DNA of 64,000 bases from Turbatrix aceti (Eukaryota > Nematoda > Chromadorea > Rhabditida > Panagrolaimidae): contig OZ017767.1 in assembly GCA_963969345.1 (NCBI GenBank), forward strand, positions 2,542,001 through 2,606,000, read 5' to 3'. Below are positions 46,260 to 58,139 of the stretch, in pieces. The notes beneath the pieces are model-generated. The model had not been told where the DNA came from. It was given only the letters and a program-made list of their open reading frames with translations, and did not search any database. Within the stretch, counting starts at the first letter, position 1. Each line of letters opens with the position of its first letter. Both the position numbers and the translations under genes were made by a program.

Positions 46260-49200
46260 GCTTCATATCACATCCTACAACACGGTGAACGTTGTATCAT
46301 CGCGCAATGCATAAATCCAAAATTACAGTATACCAAAGGTATAATTTTGCAGTTAGTCACACACACACGGTTTTCTAATCATGGACCTGTTGACATTCGC
46401 CGCCGTTCGACACAACCTGTACTTTTCTATAAATAACAGTATAAAAAACGTGTGCAAATTACATATACGTGTGCAACAAACAAAATATGTTTTTTTACAG
46501 CCTGAAATTTTTTCTCCCTCGTTTGATACCAGGAACTGTTTTTTTTATTCGTTTGTTGTTGTTTAACTGTAAGCAACACAACACGTGCATCATCGCCATC
46601 GCCACCGCCACCGCAGACGTCGGGAACGAACCCGAACGATCTGAACTGCACTTTTTACGTTACCGCAACAGACGTGTTTAATGCACACCATCAACGATGA
46701 ACTGTACTTTGAAACGCATAAAAGAACGACGTCATGATCAGACACTGCCTAAACTGATCATTATTTTGTCTGTAGAGTGTTGTTTTTTTAAACTGAATTA
46801 GAAAAAGAAAATACGTCTCATTAAATTTTTATAAATCAATTATAAATAACTGGCGTCGTCTTCCTCTTATGTGTATCTCTCGTTGAAATCAAAATTTTTA
46901 TTATAAAAACACTGGTTTTTTTTATTTGTATTATTTATAAATATTCGCACGCAATGTATTGCGTACCCAGCAGTTTCACTAATGCCCCTAGGTCTTTTGT
47001 TATGCAATTCATTTGGACGTTGGCGGTAGACCTCTAAATTCGTCAATGCCCTGATCTATTATCATTTTGGATAAATTAAACAGATCATTAATAAACTTCG
47101 ATTTTAAGATACAATCTAAATGAAATTTTGATTGTTAAAAAAATTGAAAGGAAAAATTCCTTTATTTAATATTTTTGTAAAAAAAGATAAATTGATAATC
47201 GGAAGTTTGGATAAACGATGGAGAAAGTTTTTTTTTCGGTGCAAACCATCGCTAAAAAAATTAAACTGTGCATAATTAATTGTGTTGTCCTTTCCCGCTT
47301 ATTCTATGAAATTTCCAGACCATTTGACGCAATCTCATCAGTACATGCGAGCATGCTATTGCAATGCTATCAAACTTTTTTCAAAGCATTTTTGAGCAAG
47401 GGAAGTCGTTGGAGGAATTTCACGTGAGGTTAAAGAGCACAGATTGACTTTTGTTGTCTGGGCAAACTTTGAACGATATCGCTATGATACTACACACTTT
47501 TTCTCTTGCCTATGATGCATACGTTATTTGCATTGTTGCAACTTGTAACAGATGACATCAAAACACTGTTATCCACTGCGTTTCACAGATCGTAAATTTT
47601 TAAACTGAAACCTAAGATCTTGAACTTTTTTTTCCTTTTTTAATCTGGTTGGAACGGTGACTGACTTTTTATATACATTAACTGTAGATTTTTATGTATA
47701 ATATTTCTAACACTGTTCATTCAAATTTTTTAAGCTAATGTAACATAAACTTGAAATCTTTGACAGTTTAAAAAGAACTGTGATTTGCAAGCCAATTTTA
47801 TCATATCAGTTTTTTATGTGATCACATTTTCAGTTACATAGCTTTTTTTTCTGTTGTTGATGACGATGTTGCAACAGATGACACGGAAACAGTTGCGTAA
47901 ACATGCGAACTACATAGTTTTTGCTAATGTTCAGACTGACCATTTTTTTAGTACAACGAAAGGAAATAAATCGTGAAGACCGAGGAAAATGAAAACGATA
48001 GCGGTAGACGATCAGAGATTGAAAAAAACAATTTTAGCGATTTAGTTGACGAAACCACGTGGTTTTGCACTCACACCTTTGTTTGGTTCTCTTTTTTTGT
48101 GCAAAACAAAATTGCAATTATTCACGTCGGCTGTTTTGAGAGGTCTATTTAAATGAATTTTTGCCAACTGTTTTGCGAGGATCAGTATGTATTTTGGTGA
48201 CTTAGAAAAACTGAATGTTGTGTAATTTAAAACATTGACCCACAGTTGATTTCCAAAATTAAAATTTTGATTATAAAACTATGGAGTCATGTCAAACTGG
48301 CAGATTTTGTGCTATGAAAAGTAAATGTCAACAACATTTTTTTACCCGATAAGAACAAAAAATACTCAAAAACACATTTATCATTGTTATCGCTTCTTTG
48401 GATTCAAATAATTAAAAACATTTTTATTTTTTAGAACCATTATTCAAAAAATATAACTGAGCTCTCCAAAGTCCAATTAATGCATTTTTTGCTTTCGAAC
48501 TGCCATGCCAGTTTTATGAGGTGCGTTGCGTGAGCAGCGATCAAAGAGACAGAACAAGGGCAGGTGATCACCAATTTCTTCTGTCGACGATCGACGACGT
48601 CGCCTCCACCCGAGTCGTTATTGTCGGAGTGGAGTCTACACGCACACCAGAAAAAAGCAGTAAACATGAATACATGAAAATTACTGCTGTTAAGGTCATT
48701 TCAGCGAACTGCGTAACCTTGGTGTTGGTGATAGACTTTTTTGTTGGTGTTTTTACTATTTGGATAACTGCAGAGATATTCTAGATCGTTAAGAGATATC
48801 CAATGCAGCTCAGTTATATATTTTAAAAATATCGTTGAAATTTAAAAATTGTACTCATGATGCTACTATCAGTTTTTAATCCGGATTAATTTCCTAATAC
48901 TTTTTTTTTGTATTTTAAAAAGTTTTACCGAACATGTCCAAGCAGTGTAAAAATAGTACCATGATCTTTGAAGCCACCACACCTCACGTCACGTCACGTT
49001 CGCCTTCTGTGATGATGATCAACCTAATCACCAAAATCTAAAATCATTTTTAACTGCATAGCCTTTGTTTTTGTCGGCGACAGTGCAGACAATTCTGACT
49101 TGAATGATGATAGCCTTCCTGAACCCCTCTTTCGTCTTAAAGGCAGGATTATTTATTACACTATCTTACCGGTTAAAACTGGGTGAACTCTGACCCCCCG

Positions 49201-50391
49201 TGATCTGTCGTTTTTTGAATGCTTTGACCCCTCAGGTTATCGGTTTATCAGTATCAGTTAATCTTAGCTTAGCCAAAGACAGACGATTGTTTGTCGGAGA
49301 CATTGTCTGGCTAAGGGATGCCCCAACCTCTGATGACGTAGTTCCGATTGATAAGACAACTGACTGAAGCCGGTGATAAAGGTTGGGGGAGTCTATCCAC
49401 GGGACTCAATAAAAATATTTAGGCGTTTTTGAAGCACTGATAACCTGCAGGGGATTCTCAATAGGAGTAAATAATTTTTTTGCATGTTCCAAAAATTTTT
49501 CTTAAAAAATAAAAAAAGAAAAGATGGCCAGCCAGTTAAAAAATTTATTTTTTGATTAAATCGCGTTTATCATGTTCAGTTATTTTTCAAAAATTAAAAA
49601 TTGCTACACAGTTAAATCCCCTAAAAATCATCAAAAAGTAATAGTTCACTCGGTACCAGTGATGTCTGGTGTCTGCGCAACCTGTACAACCTTCAGGTGC
49701 TGTTCTTTCCCGTTTTCATTTTTCATGGCCACCATTCTCGTATAATCTCGTCAGTTCATTCGTTTACGCGTCTTATGATTTTCACATTTTCACGTCCAAA
49801 AAACACACGTACACCCAGTATCAAAGCAGTTTTCGTTTTTCTTTTTCTTTTCTTTTTCTTTTCCTTTTCACTTTTCGTTACCTTTTTCCAGCTACCGGTT
49901 AAATGCGTTGTTTTTTTCCCGTGATTCCTTCGCAAGAGGTCGCTGCTGGTTTACATAGTCAGTTCCCGCAGCGCAATCAATCGTTAATTCCATTTTTGGG
50001 TATTGCCTAGGCAAGCAGTCGGTTGCTCGAGGGCCGGTGAGCGGTTGTGCGCGGTTACCTGTCGACTCGACTCCTTACGTCTAAGCGCGCGGGTTGATTT
50101 TTTTCTTTCCTTTTACGCCTCTCTTTACCCCCTGGAACAGGTTTTTTTACGAACATTTTACGCTTTCTGACACGGGATACGTCGGGCGTTGGCCACGATT
50201 TTTACCTTGTGCCTTTGTCGTGATCACGAGTTTTTTGAGCAGCATAAAAGGTTTCAAACATGAATCGTCATCAGTTTTTATGAACAAAAATTTAAATATT
50301 TATATAATATTTCCTGATTTAATAACCGTGCAAATATAACGAACAGTTATAATCATACCATTCAGTTTTTTCCCTTTCAGAAAACGAAAAA
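46260..50391. other. 4.1 kb gene-poor region containing the motif-orientation switch
   Basis: AT-rich, no supportable gene. CACACACAC at about 46360. AACTG on plus dominates to about 48 kb, both orientations mix at 47.7-49.4 kb, and CAGTT on plus dominates afterwards. A 48-nt hairpin lies at 49268-49315 (CTTAGCCA paired with TGGCTAAG). The T/C-rich tract near 49830-49880 precedes the promoter area of the next gene. Confidence 0.5.
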
Positions 50392-51798
50392 ATGCCATCA
50401 ACGCACCCCCGACGCTTTAGATTGTCATCCACACCAGTTTTCTTTTTTGGATTGCTCTGCATCCTTTCCACGACCTCAGCTGCCCCGATAGACGCCGTGC
50501 AAACTGCCGATGAGCTTCTCAGGGTCGTCAAGAGAAGCGACATATCCGACATCACGGATTCGATCAACATGGCTCTTGCTACCGTGTCGAGAACTGATCG
50601 AAACTCAGCAAGCAATGGCGCTGGTTCTGGTTCTGGCATCGACGCTAGAAGAATTGCCTTGCTTCAGAACTTGAATTACATTGTGAGATAATTTTAACCT
50701 GCAGGGGATATTTAAAAAGCAAAAATTAATACTTGAAAGTGAAGTTGTCTGCACAAATATTTGCCAAAGGATGGTTTCAGTTTATTTAAAAAATGTCAAT
50801 ATCTAAGTTAATTTTAATCAACAAAATTGGACTACATTGCACAGTTAAAAATATTTTATTTTTATTTTTGGATAGGATAACAAAAAAATATTTCCAAAAA
50901 CGCAATCAGTTTTAATTTAACCCTTATCTTCTTCCAGGAAGACGGCATCAACAACCTCGAAGCAGAAAAAAATAACCTGAAAGACATCTGGGACGTCAAA
51001 TCAGTCTCGCCCCCCTCCGAGGTTCAGAACACAGCCAAAGCACTTTGGAGAAGGACTATCAAAAAACTCGACGTCCTCGTTCAGAAGCGAGACCAACTCA
51101 CAGAAGCTCTGAAAGAGTTCGCAGTTCCTCTCGAGACCACAGATGGCAACAATGCCACCGATGTTTTAAGCCCCACACCCATCACCAACGCTACCGACGA
51201 TTCAGACGCGAAAAAAGAAGCCGACAATCGATCTGCGGTTTCCAGAATCATTTGTCAGTTTTTCGTTTTTGGAACGCTTTTTGGCGTCGTGCTGACCATC
51301 ACCATCTGCACGTGCTTCCTCCAACCGAAGAACGCAGCCGGTCAGTCACCTGCCGACGCTCTCGCAAATGTTGCGAGCATGTTGCCTTCGAGGATACCCC
51401 AGCCTTTTGACTTCACGAAACCCTGCTTCCTAAAATCAGATGAAAGCGGGAGATTCTATGCTTCTCCGTTGGATTCAGAAGACATCCCTCCGTTGCCAAA
51501 TTACGAAACAGCGCTGAGCATGCCTCCAAGCCCTCCGCTAGCTGACGTACCTGCCGAAGAGGCTGACTTGGACGGATTCACCCGTGTTGATGTCTCGCCA
51601 CGACCGATTTCCCCTTTAACACTGAACACTGATCCAGAAACGCAGTCTACGGCCCCTCCGCCCATGGACGGCCCTGTGCCTCCGCCTCCGCCATTTTCGG
51701 AGGAAGATCAGTATGCCAATAATTTGAACACCCATCCTTCGTCTATTTCTCTGGTTACTCAGATTCCGGAGCCGTCAACAGCGCTAATGCGATTTTAA
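50392..51798 (+). CDS. Single-pass type I membrane protein of unknown function
   Basis: Exons 50392-50682 and 50938-51798, phase 0, 383 residues. A signal peptide (FFFGLLCILSTTSAAP) is followed by a helical, charged ectodomain with coiled-coil character (ADELLRVVKRSDISDI; LEAEKNNLKDIWDVK; KKLDVLVQKRDQLTEALKEF) and NNAT and TNAT N-glycosylation sequons. A transmembrane helix (QFFVFGTLFGVVLTITIC, about residues 201-222) follows. The cytoplasmic tail is Pro-rich with PPLPNYETAL and a PPPPPF run, which could bind WW/SH3/EVH1-type domains (inference). Two Cys and a Phe cap the TM on its cytoplasmic side, a possible palmitoylation site. An AATAAA is at 52191. I do not recognise the family; similar layouts occur in adhesion or adaptor proteins. 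Confidence 0.75.
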
Positions 51799-53036
51799 GT
51801 GAAAAAAGTTGAATTCAGTTAATTAGCCTCGAAATTGGCCCAGACACCACGCGCAATGATCACCGCTTCAGGCTATCACTATTGTCTACAAACCATACAT
51901 ACCATCCTCAGTTAATCACTTATTTCATACTTGACACCGGTTACTTTCCTGAAAGAAAAGAAAATGCAGTTACCAGTACAGACACATCACAAATTGTGAC
52001 TCGAATACTTTCCGAATACAAAATTAAATACATGCTACTTTTATCATCTGACTCTTCACTTTCGCGCCATTTTGCATCCTTCTGCAGTATTTTAAAGCCA
52101 TAACTTGACTTGGTCTCAATTTTTATATTGTAAAATCGTGTAGCTTAACGGAACAAAAAAGTGCCTATATATTGTTTGTAAAAGTTGGAAAATAAAAAAT
52201 ATTACTTATGAAAACCTCGAAACCATGATAAATACATCCGTCTGTCTTCAACTCAGTTATTCACTTTTAAATTCTGGCTCAGTTTTATTTCAATTCTATT
52301 ATTAAAATGCATCACATTTGTTACATAACTATTTATTTTAAAACATTGCGCCCCACATGTTACATATTTGTGGCGTTAGCACTCGGAGACAGAAATATAT
52401 AACCATGAAATGACATTGTAATTGGCAGCTCCAAATTTGTTTAGTTCTATGCGTACGTTGGTTTCTATAATTTTAATACTATAATACTTAAAACAGGTAA
52501 TAGAACAGTTAAACAAAACAATGCCTAGAAATTTTTTTTGTAAGACAATGTGTCAACAAGAAAACAACATACAAACATTTTAGTAATTCCTCTAACGCGA
52601 AAAAAATATTTAGATAAACAAAATCAAATAAATATAATAAAATGATTAAAGATAAGGGGGCGCAATTGAGCAAAATATTTGTTTTGCAAGAATTTGGTAC
52701 GACTTTTTGGATGTTCACGAAAAATCCATACTACGTGCTACTTTCTATTTGATGTACGGATTTTTTGATGTTAAGCATGCTTAAAATTTATCACGCCAAC
52801 GCAAAAAAAACAATGACTCATATGTATTAGCGAATAACCTGAAAATTTTAAATTAAAATATTTATTTATATTCCAAATATTCCGAAAGACATTCAGTGTT
52901 CTTGTGAAATCCAAAAAAAACAGGAAAGTTTATTTCCTTTTTCGAACTTTTCAGCGGCGATGTAAACACATTAGCGGTTCAAAAATAAACAAACTATTTT
53001 TCTTTCAATTTCAATTTCAATCCAAACCATGCTTTC
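51799..53036. other. 3' UTR and intergenic region
   Basis: AT-rich with repeated CAGTTA motifs. The 3' UTR probably ends shortly after 52191. No other gene seen up to the retroelement. Confidence 0.5.
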
Positions 53037-53041
53037 AACGT

Positions 53042-53288
53042 TATCGGAGTTCTGTCCTTCCAATTCCACAACGGAGTTGGACCACGCGAGAACAGAACAC
53101 GATATTGTTGTTAGGAAGACTCACAAGATGGATAGTAGCGTTTATTGAGAACTCCGGAGAAAACAACCGCACGCTACATCTTGGGAAAACAACAATGAAT
53201 AGGGAAAAACGTAGGTACGACGATGAAAAGAGAGACGCGTTCGGGACGTAACGCCAAGTGTTCCCAAACTCGGGAAGAATTCCCGACA
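53042..53288 (-). repeat. 3' LTR of the mini retroelement
   Basis: Downstream LTR in element orientation. Differs from the other LTR by an AGTGTTCCCAAA against AGCGTTCCCACA change and one A in a homopolymer. Confidence 0.88.
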
Positions 53289-53925
53289 CTGCGCGCCATC
53301 GAGCCGCCACCGGCAACTGGCACAGCCAATCTTGGGGCCGCGGGAGGTCACAATGAAAGGAAGGGGTAGAAAGAGATCAGTCAATCAAGGGGTTACCGTC
53401 TTCTGTAGACCAAGTCGCTGTCTTCTGTAGGAATGGTCGCTGGTTTCTGTAGGCCATTGTCCGCGCGCCGACTACAGTTTGCCTTCTGTGCTCCGCAGGT
53501 GTCCGCCCTTTGTGCTCCGCAGGTGTCTGCAACCGCGTCCTGCTTACTGTAGTCGCTGCCTTCTCGTATGACGACTTCTTGCTTCGTCGAGTCCTCAGGT
53601 TGCCTCCCTTCACACTCCACCGAGATGTGGACGTGTTTCCGGCTCCGGACTTACTACCCTGAGTAGGCTCCCCCCTGTCGCGCCAGTGTGACCTTATCGT
53701 TAATCACTGGGAGCAGAATGACGCATCACTCGCTGCCTTTTCTCCACGACCACCGATTTGGTTCAGCCATTGACTCACGAGCCTTGAAAATACCACTGAT
53801 GCCTCGAAATACCATGTTGATTGACCGAAATACCCTGCGTCCATGCGTCCAGTAGAGAAGAGGCCGGGTTCGTAGAACAGCAGATGCACCCGAAAGTACA
53901 CCCGCTTCCCGGCCGATGCACCATG

Positions 53926-54173
53926 TATCGGAGTTCTGTCCTTCCAATTCCACAACGGAGTTGGACCACGCGAGAACAGAACACGATATTGTTGTTAGGA
54001 AGACTCACAAGATGGATAGTAGCGTTTATTGAGAACTCCGGAGAAAACAACCGCACGCTACATCTTGGGAAAACAACAATGAATAGGGAAAAAACGTAGG
54101 TACGACGATGAAAAGAGAGACGCGTTCGGGACGTAACGCCAAGCGTTCCCACACTCGGGAAGAATTCCCGACA
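53926..54173 (-). repeat. 5' LTR of the mini retroelement
   Basis: Upstream LTR in element orientation, followed after two bases by the tRNA-Gly-type primer-binding site at 53923-53906. Confidence 0.88.
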
Positions 54174-54178
54174 AACGT

Positions 54179-54698
54179 GTTGACAGGTGAGGGTGGTGTG
54201 AGGGTGAAAGGTGAGGGTGGTGGTGAACAATGAAAAAGAAAACATTGAGCTGATCGTTGATCCCCGTTTAAGTCTCCTACACTTCATGTCAGTGATACGA
54301 ACAACAATAACGGTAGCACTACTGTATGATGGCAAACATTGAAACTTCATGGCTGGTATAAATACATACCTGTGGCGTTGATCTTCAGGCACGTGAGGTT
54401 TATGTTTCTTTGCTAAATTATCACATAAATAAATATTTATAAAAAATAAAGGCGTACGAAATTGAGGTGTTTTTTAATTTTTATTGTTTTTGTCCTTGTC
54501 CATGATAATCTTATGTGTGTCATAATTTTACCAATTGATAGGCGTTTTGGATGGAATTTATAGACGTTTTTGACGACAATAACACCAAAAATATCGTTAA
54601 AGATATTTTATTGTGTGCAATTTTTGTCTGCGATTTGTGAACGATATGAAATTGTTGTGTTAACATTTTAAACATTATACAACTCAGTTATCAACAAA
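54179..54698. other. Intergenic spacer upstream of the exchanger gene
   Basis: Starts with GGTGAGGGTGGTG-type short repeats, then AT-rich DNA. Presumably includes the promoter of the gene at 54699; no specific element seen. Confidence 0.45.
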
Positions 54699-56911
54699 AT
54701 GACCGACCTTTACCAAAACTCATCTCTTATCGATTCCCAACCGTCTACCGTATGCTATCCTTATAAGAATGATTTGTCGATGAGTAAGTCCATCAAAGTT
54801 ACTCCGTTTCAGTTATTCAAACTCCTTTCAGGCGCGTGCTCTTTTGTCCTCGCCAACAATGACATCTGTGAGGGCGGAGGCTACATCGAGTGGACATCCA
54901 TAATTGTCTGCGTCGACCACCCGGTAGCCAAGGCATTTGTCATCCTGGCTAGTATCATTTTTCTTGCTTTTCTTGGCTCGGCTCTGACAATTTCGGCAGA
55001 TAACTTTTTTTGTCCCAGCATTGCGGATATCGTGGATCATCTCAAGATTTCACAGAACATGGCTGGGATTACGTTTATGGCATTTGGAAATGGGGCGCCG
55101 GACATTTTTAGTACCATTGCGTCAGTTACGGCAGCTCAGGTGCCGAAACCTGGACTGGCTGTGGGGGACCTCCTCGGCGGGGGAGCTTTTGTGACTACCG
55201 TTGTCCTCGGTCTGGTGATCCTGAAAAAGCCTTTTGATTTTCCCCGAATAGCAACTATTCGAGATCTGACAGTTTATATTTTTGCTACGATTTGGCTGGC
55301 ATTTATCATGTTCTTCAGTCCAGAAATGGGATTCTGGCAGCCTGCTGGTATGTTTTTTTTACATACTAATCACTGATTACGTTATCAATTCGCAAGTTCA
55401 GTTTTTATCCTTATATACGTTCTGTACGTCCTTGGAATATTCGGCGGTCAATTTTATGAGCGATTCATAAAAAACAATCGGATAGAAGCGTCCAAGCTTC
55501 AACAATGCACAATCAAAGTTCCGACACCCTCGATTGCTGGTTGGTGGCCTTTCAAAACTTTAATACATTTCATCTTCAGTTTTTTTAAGATTTTGAAAAG
55601 ATCACGTGTACGGACGCGCAGTCTGTTTATGTACAACCCCTGGATCCAGCACGTTTCATAAATGCTAAGAATCTTCTGACCGTTCCCACAGTCGAAAATG
55701 GTCACACAGTAACCAAAATTATTTCCACGCACGAGCACGAGCATGAACAAGAGTTAAACGACGAAGGAGACTTGGTCGTTATCAGATCCCAGCGAAAAAA
55801 TTCTGGATTATGTGTTTTTTCGCCGTTGGACGAGCGAAGTCGGCAGAGCTCTGTTGTTTCGAGTGAGTTTCCTTGAATATTGACAACCGAATCGCAGCCT
55901 CGCAGTTTAGTTCCCAAAATAATAGCAAAGTCGACCGAACACCCAATTTGCATTTATGTTAGAGACTTTCTCATCGCCCTCAACCCTATTGATCCAGAAG
56001 AATTCTGGAAATCGGGATACATCGCCAGGATCGGCATGATAGCAGCATTTCCCGTTAATGTCGTTTGTAAACTTGTCATTCCACTGACAAGCACCTGGTG
56101 TCAAACTCTTGCGTTGCTTCAGTGTTTGTTGTTGCCCTCAACTTTTTTATTCTGCTTTGGACGTACGTTAACTTGGTAAATAATGTTCAGTTTCTATTTT
56201 TAATGGGTGAGGTTTCAGTACTCACAACCCACCCGATAGCTGCAGGCCCCCCTCTCTACGTCTACGCGCTCTGCGTGTCCCTTATAACGTCTGTGGCAGT
56301 TTTTTTCTTGACCTCATACTACGACGAGCCAAAGCACTACAAAGCGGTGGCCTACATCGGCTTTGTCATGTCTGTGGCCATAATCTACGCGATATCAAAT
56401 GAAATCATAGACATCATCGTCATGATCGGCGCCATCACGAGTCTGCCCTACGAGTTGTTGGGCCTGACCATCATGGCATGGTGCAACAGTATTGGTGACT
56501 TTATCGCTGACCAAACTGTCGCCAAACAGGGCTTTCCTCAGATGGGCGCCGCAGCTGCCATTGGCGGACCATTGTTTAGTAAGCCGAGTTAAAAATCACA
56601 ACAGTTAAAAAAAATATTACAGACCTGCTTGTCGGCTTCGGAGCAGCATTTGTCATTGCCGCTCTACAGGGCAAGCCATTGATCGTAAGCGCGCTCATTG
56701 TTGAAAAAAAATTGAAGAGAAAGTTTTTTAGATGTCAACAACATTGGGCAACAAACTGCTGCTCCTACTTTTGTTTTTATCACTCACCTCCACGCTTGTG
56801 ATTCTCTGCATTAACAAATTCAAGGCAAAGAAATGGCACGGGTATTTTTTGATGGGGCTTTACTTTCCATCAATTATTGTCATTGTTTTGGTACAAATGA
56901 AAGTTTTCTGA
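54699..56911 (+). CDS. NCLX-type Na+/Ca2+ (cation/Ca2+) exchanger
   Basis: Eight exons: 54699-54783, 54832-55347, 55402-55539, 55590-55862, 55911-56162, 56219-56578, 56623-56684, 56732-56911. All junctions are GT-AG with consistent phase, giving 621 residues. NCLX (SLC8B1)-type exchangers carry Ca2+ against Na+ (or Li+), in animals mainly across the mitochondrial inner membrane; nematodes have several such paralogues. The N-terminal C-x-F-V...C module (CSFVLANNDICEGGGYIEW) is typical. The alpha-1 repeat contains ITFMAFGNGAPDIFS at about residues 108-122 and the alpha-2 repeat contains CNSIGDFIADQTVAKQGFPQ around residue 510, with the acidic residues used for ion binding present. A large cytoplasmic/matrix loop, rich in His/Glu (THEHEHEQE), lies between, followed by LNPIDPEEFW. 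The introns are all 44-56 nt; the first (48 nt) can be read through without a stop. Confidence 0.92.
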
Positions 56912-57136
56912 ACATTGAATGTTTGTATGTACATATAAAAATACAGGTACAGTTTTTGTGTTTAGATTTTGAGGAAATGACAACGTGTTGTTGAACAAAA
57001 GAGTTACAAAGCATGTTTTTTAACCAATTAATTTATAATAAATTAACACTCTACCAGTCATACGATTTTCAATTTATTTTTTCTGTTACAAAGATTTAAA
57101 ATAAATACGAAAAAGCAAGATTACTTAAAAAAAACA
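56912..57136. other. Spacer between convergent genes
   Basis: Short AT-rich intergenic stretch shared by the 3' ends of the exchanger (+) and the microprotein gene (-). Confidence 0.5.
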
Positions 57137-57319
57137 TTAGTACTTGGGATTGTTTTCCTTGTTTTCCGTCATTTCTTCGATCCGATGAGCAAGAATTTCC
57201 TGGATTGCTTGAAGAATTGAGATTCGGATTTGTGCACGAAGTTCTTCCAAATCATTGTTTGGCGTCGCGGTATCAACTTTCTCAGGCGTTCCAGGGGTTT
57301 CTGGAGTTTTTCCGTCCAT
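57137..57319 (-). CDS. KEN-box/TP-site microprotein, copy 1
   Basis: 60 codons, ATG at 57319, stop at 57137. A CTTTTTCAG acceptor directly abuts the ATG, implying trans-splicing or an upstream leader exon near 57350-57480, where sequence similar to copy 2's leader remains. The protein begins MDGKTPETPGTPEKVD (three TP dipeptides), continues with an amphipathic helix (LEELRAQIRISILQAIQEIL) and ends ENKENNPKY, containing a KEN tripeptide. It is paralogous to the ORF at 58140-58331, which supports real coding: the TPETPGTPEKVD and ENKEN blocks are kept while the middle diverges. Function unknown. KEN boxes can be APC/C-Cdh1 degrons and TP sites can be proline-directed kinase targets (inference only). 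Confidence 0.6.
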   Translation of the reverse strand: MDGKTPETPGTPEKVDTATPNNDLEELRAQIRISILQAIQEILAHRIEEMTENKENNPKY

Positions 57320-57479
57320 CTGAAAAAGATATATTTATTAAATACGCGAGGTAGCAGTGATTAAAGCATAGTGAATTTTCCACACACACGTCGACAGTGA
57401 ATCGACATTTGTAGAGACTGCTAAAAACTATTACAGCCGAGGCAATCTTATACATACCATTGTTTTGAAAACATTTTGC

Positions 57480-58139
57480 CTTCCGGAAAAAATGTGCGCT
57501 GATGATGAGGGAGGATATCGGTCTTTCTGGTTGGTCTTTTCTTAAAGTACATTTCGGGATGTGTAATTATTATATTTGCTACACATCAGACAAATAGCAC
57601 TTTCAGTTATTACAGTTTATAAATAAATTCTGAGTCACATTTTATTTTTGAAATATTTTTAAAATAAAATTATGTCGTATTTCAAAAGCAAAATCAGTGT
57701 TTCACTTCCACAAAAAAATTGAAAAATGGTTTTGTAATTAACATGCTGATTTTTTTTAATCAACAAAGAATAAACCAACTGATCGACCAGTGTGTACCGC
57801 AAACCAAAATTTTTGGCTTTTATAGGATCCTTCGAAAGTCACAACACCGAATTTTGTGTTTTGTTCGTTACAAAACTTTGATTCTTGACTGCAGGGACAA
57901 AAAGTCAAAGACTTACAAATATATTGATCAACCCCACCAAGCAATGATTTTGCAATGATTAACAATGATTTTAATCCAACTGATTTTTTTTGGTTACAAC
58001 CAACTGATTTAAGCAACTTTTCACAATTATGTGAGATTAAAATTTATTTGATGTCTTTTACATAACATTTAGATGACAAATACAGTTAAAAAAATGTTTT
58101 TTCTTGTTTTCCGATAAATTCTGTCCAATAGTTAAAAAA
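57480..58139. other. Spacer between microprotein copies
   Basis: Contains a stretch near 57778-57812 (GATCGACCAGTGTGTACCGC then AAACCAAAATT) similar to 59321-59360, suggesting that a larger unit was duplicated. No gene. Confidence 0.45.

Larger units (their letters stand above)
53042..54173 (-). mobile_element. Mini LTR retroelement (TRIM-like), non-autonomous
   Basis: Two direct repeats of 247 and 248 bp (53042-53288 and 53926-54173) differ at only a handful of positions and flank a 637-bp interior. An exact 5-bp target duplication AACGT lies at 53037-53041 and 54174-54178. On the minus strand the LTR begins TGTCGGG. Two bases after the 5' LTR (53926-54173) is TGGTGCATCGGCCGGGAA (53906-53923), which matches the complement of the 3' end of the conserved metazoan tRNA-Gly(GCC) plus CCA, so it is a primer-binding site. 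The interior has no gag or pol and only short imperfect repeats (GTGCTCCGCAGGTGTC twice; CTTCTGTAG several times). No clear polypurine tract. It must be moved by an autonomous partner elsewhere. Confidence 0.9.

Noticed and set aside
46381..46681. Two overlapping open frames after the serpentine receptor
   Set aside because: No domain, low-complexity Phe/Asn content, and they run across AACTG-rich intergenic sequence.
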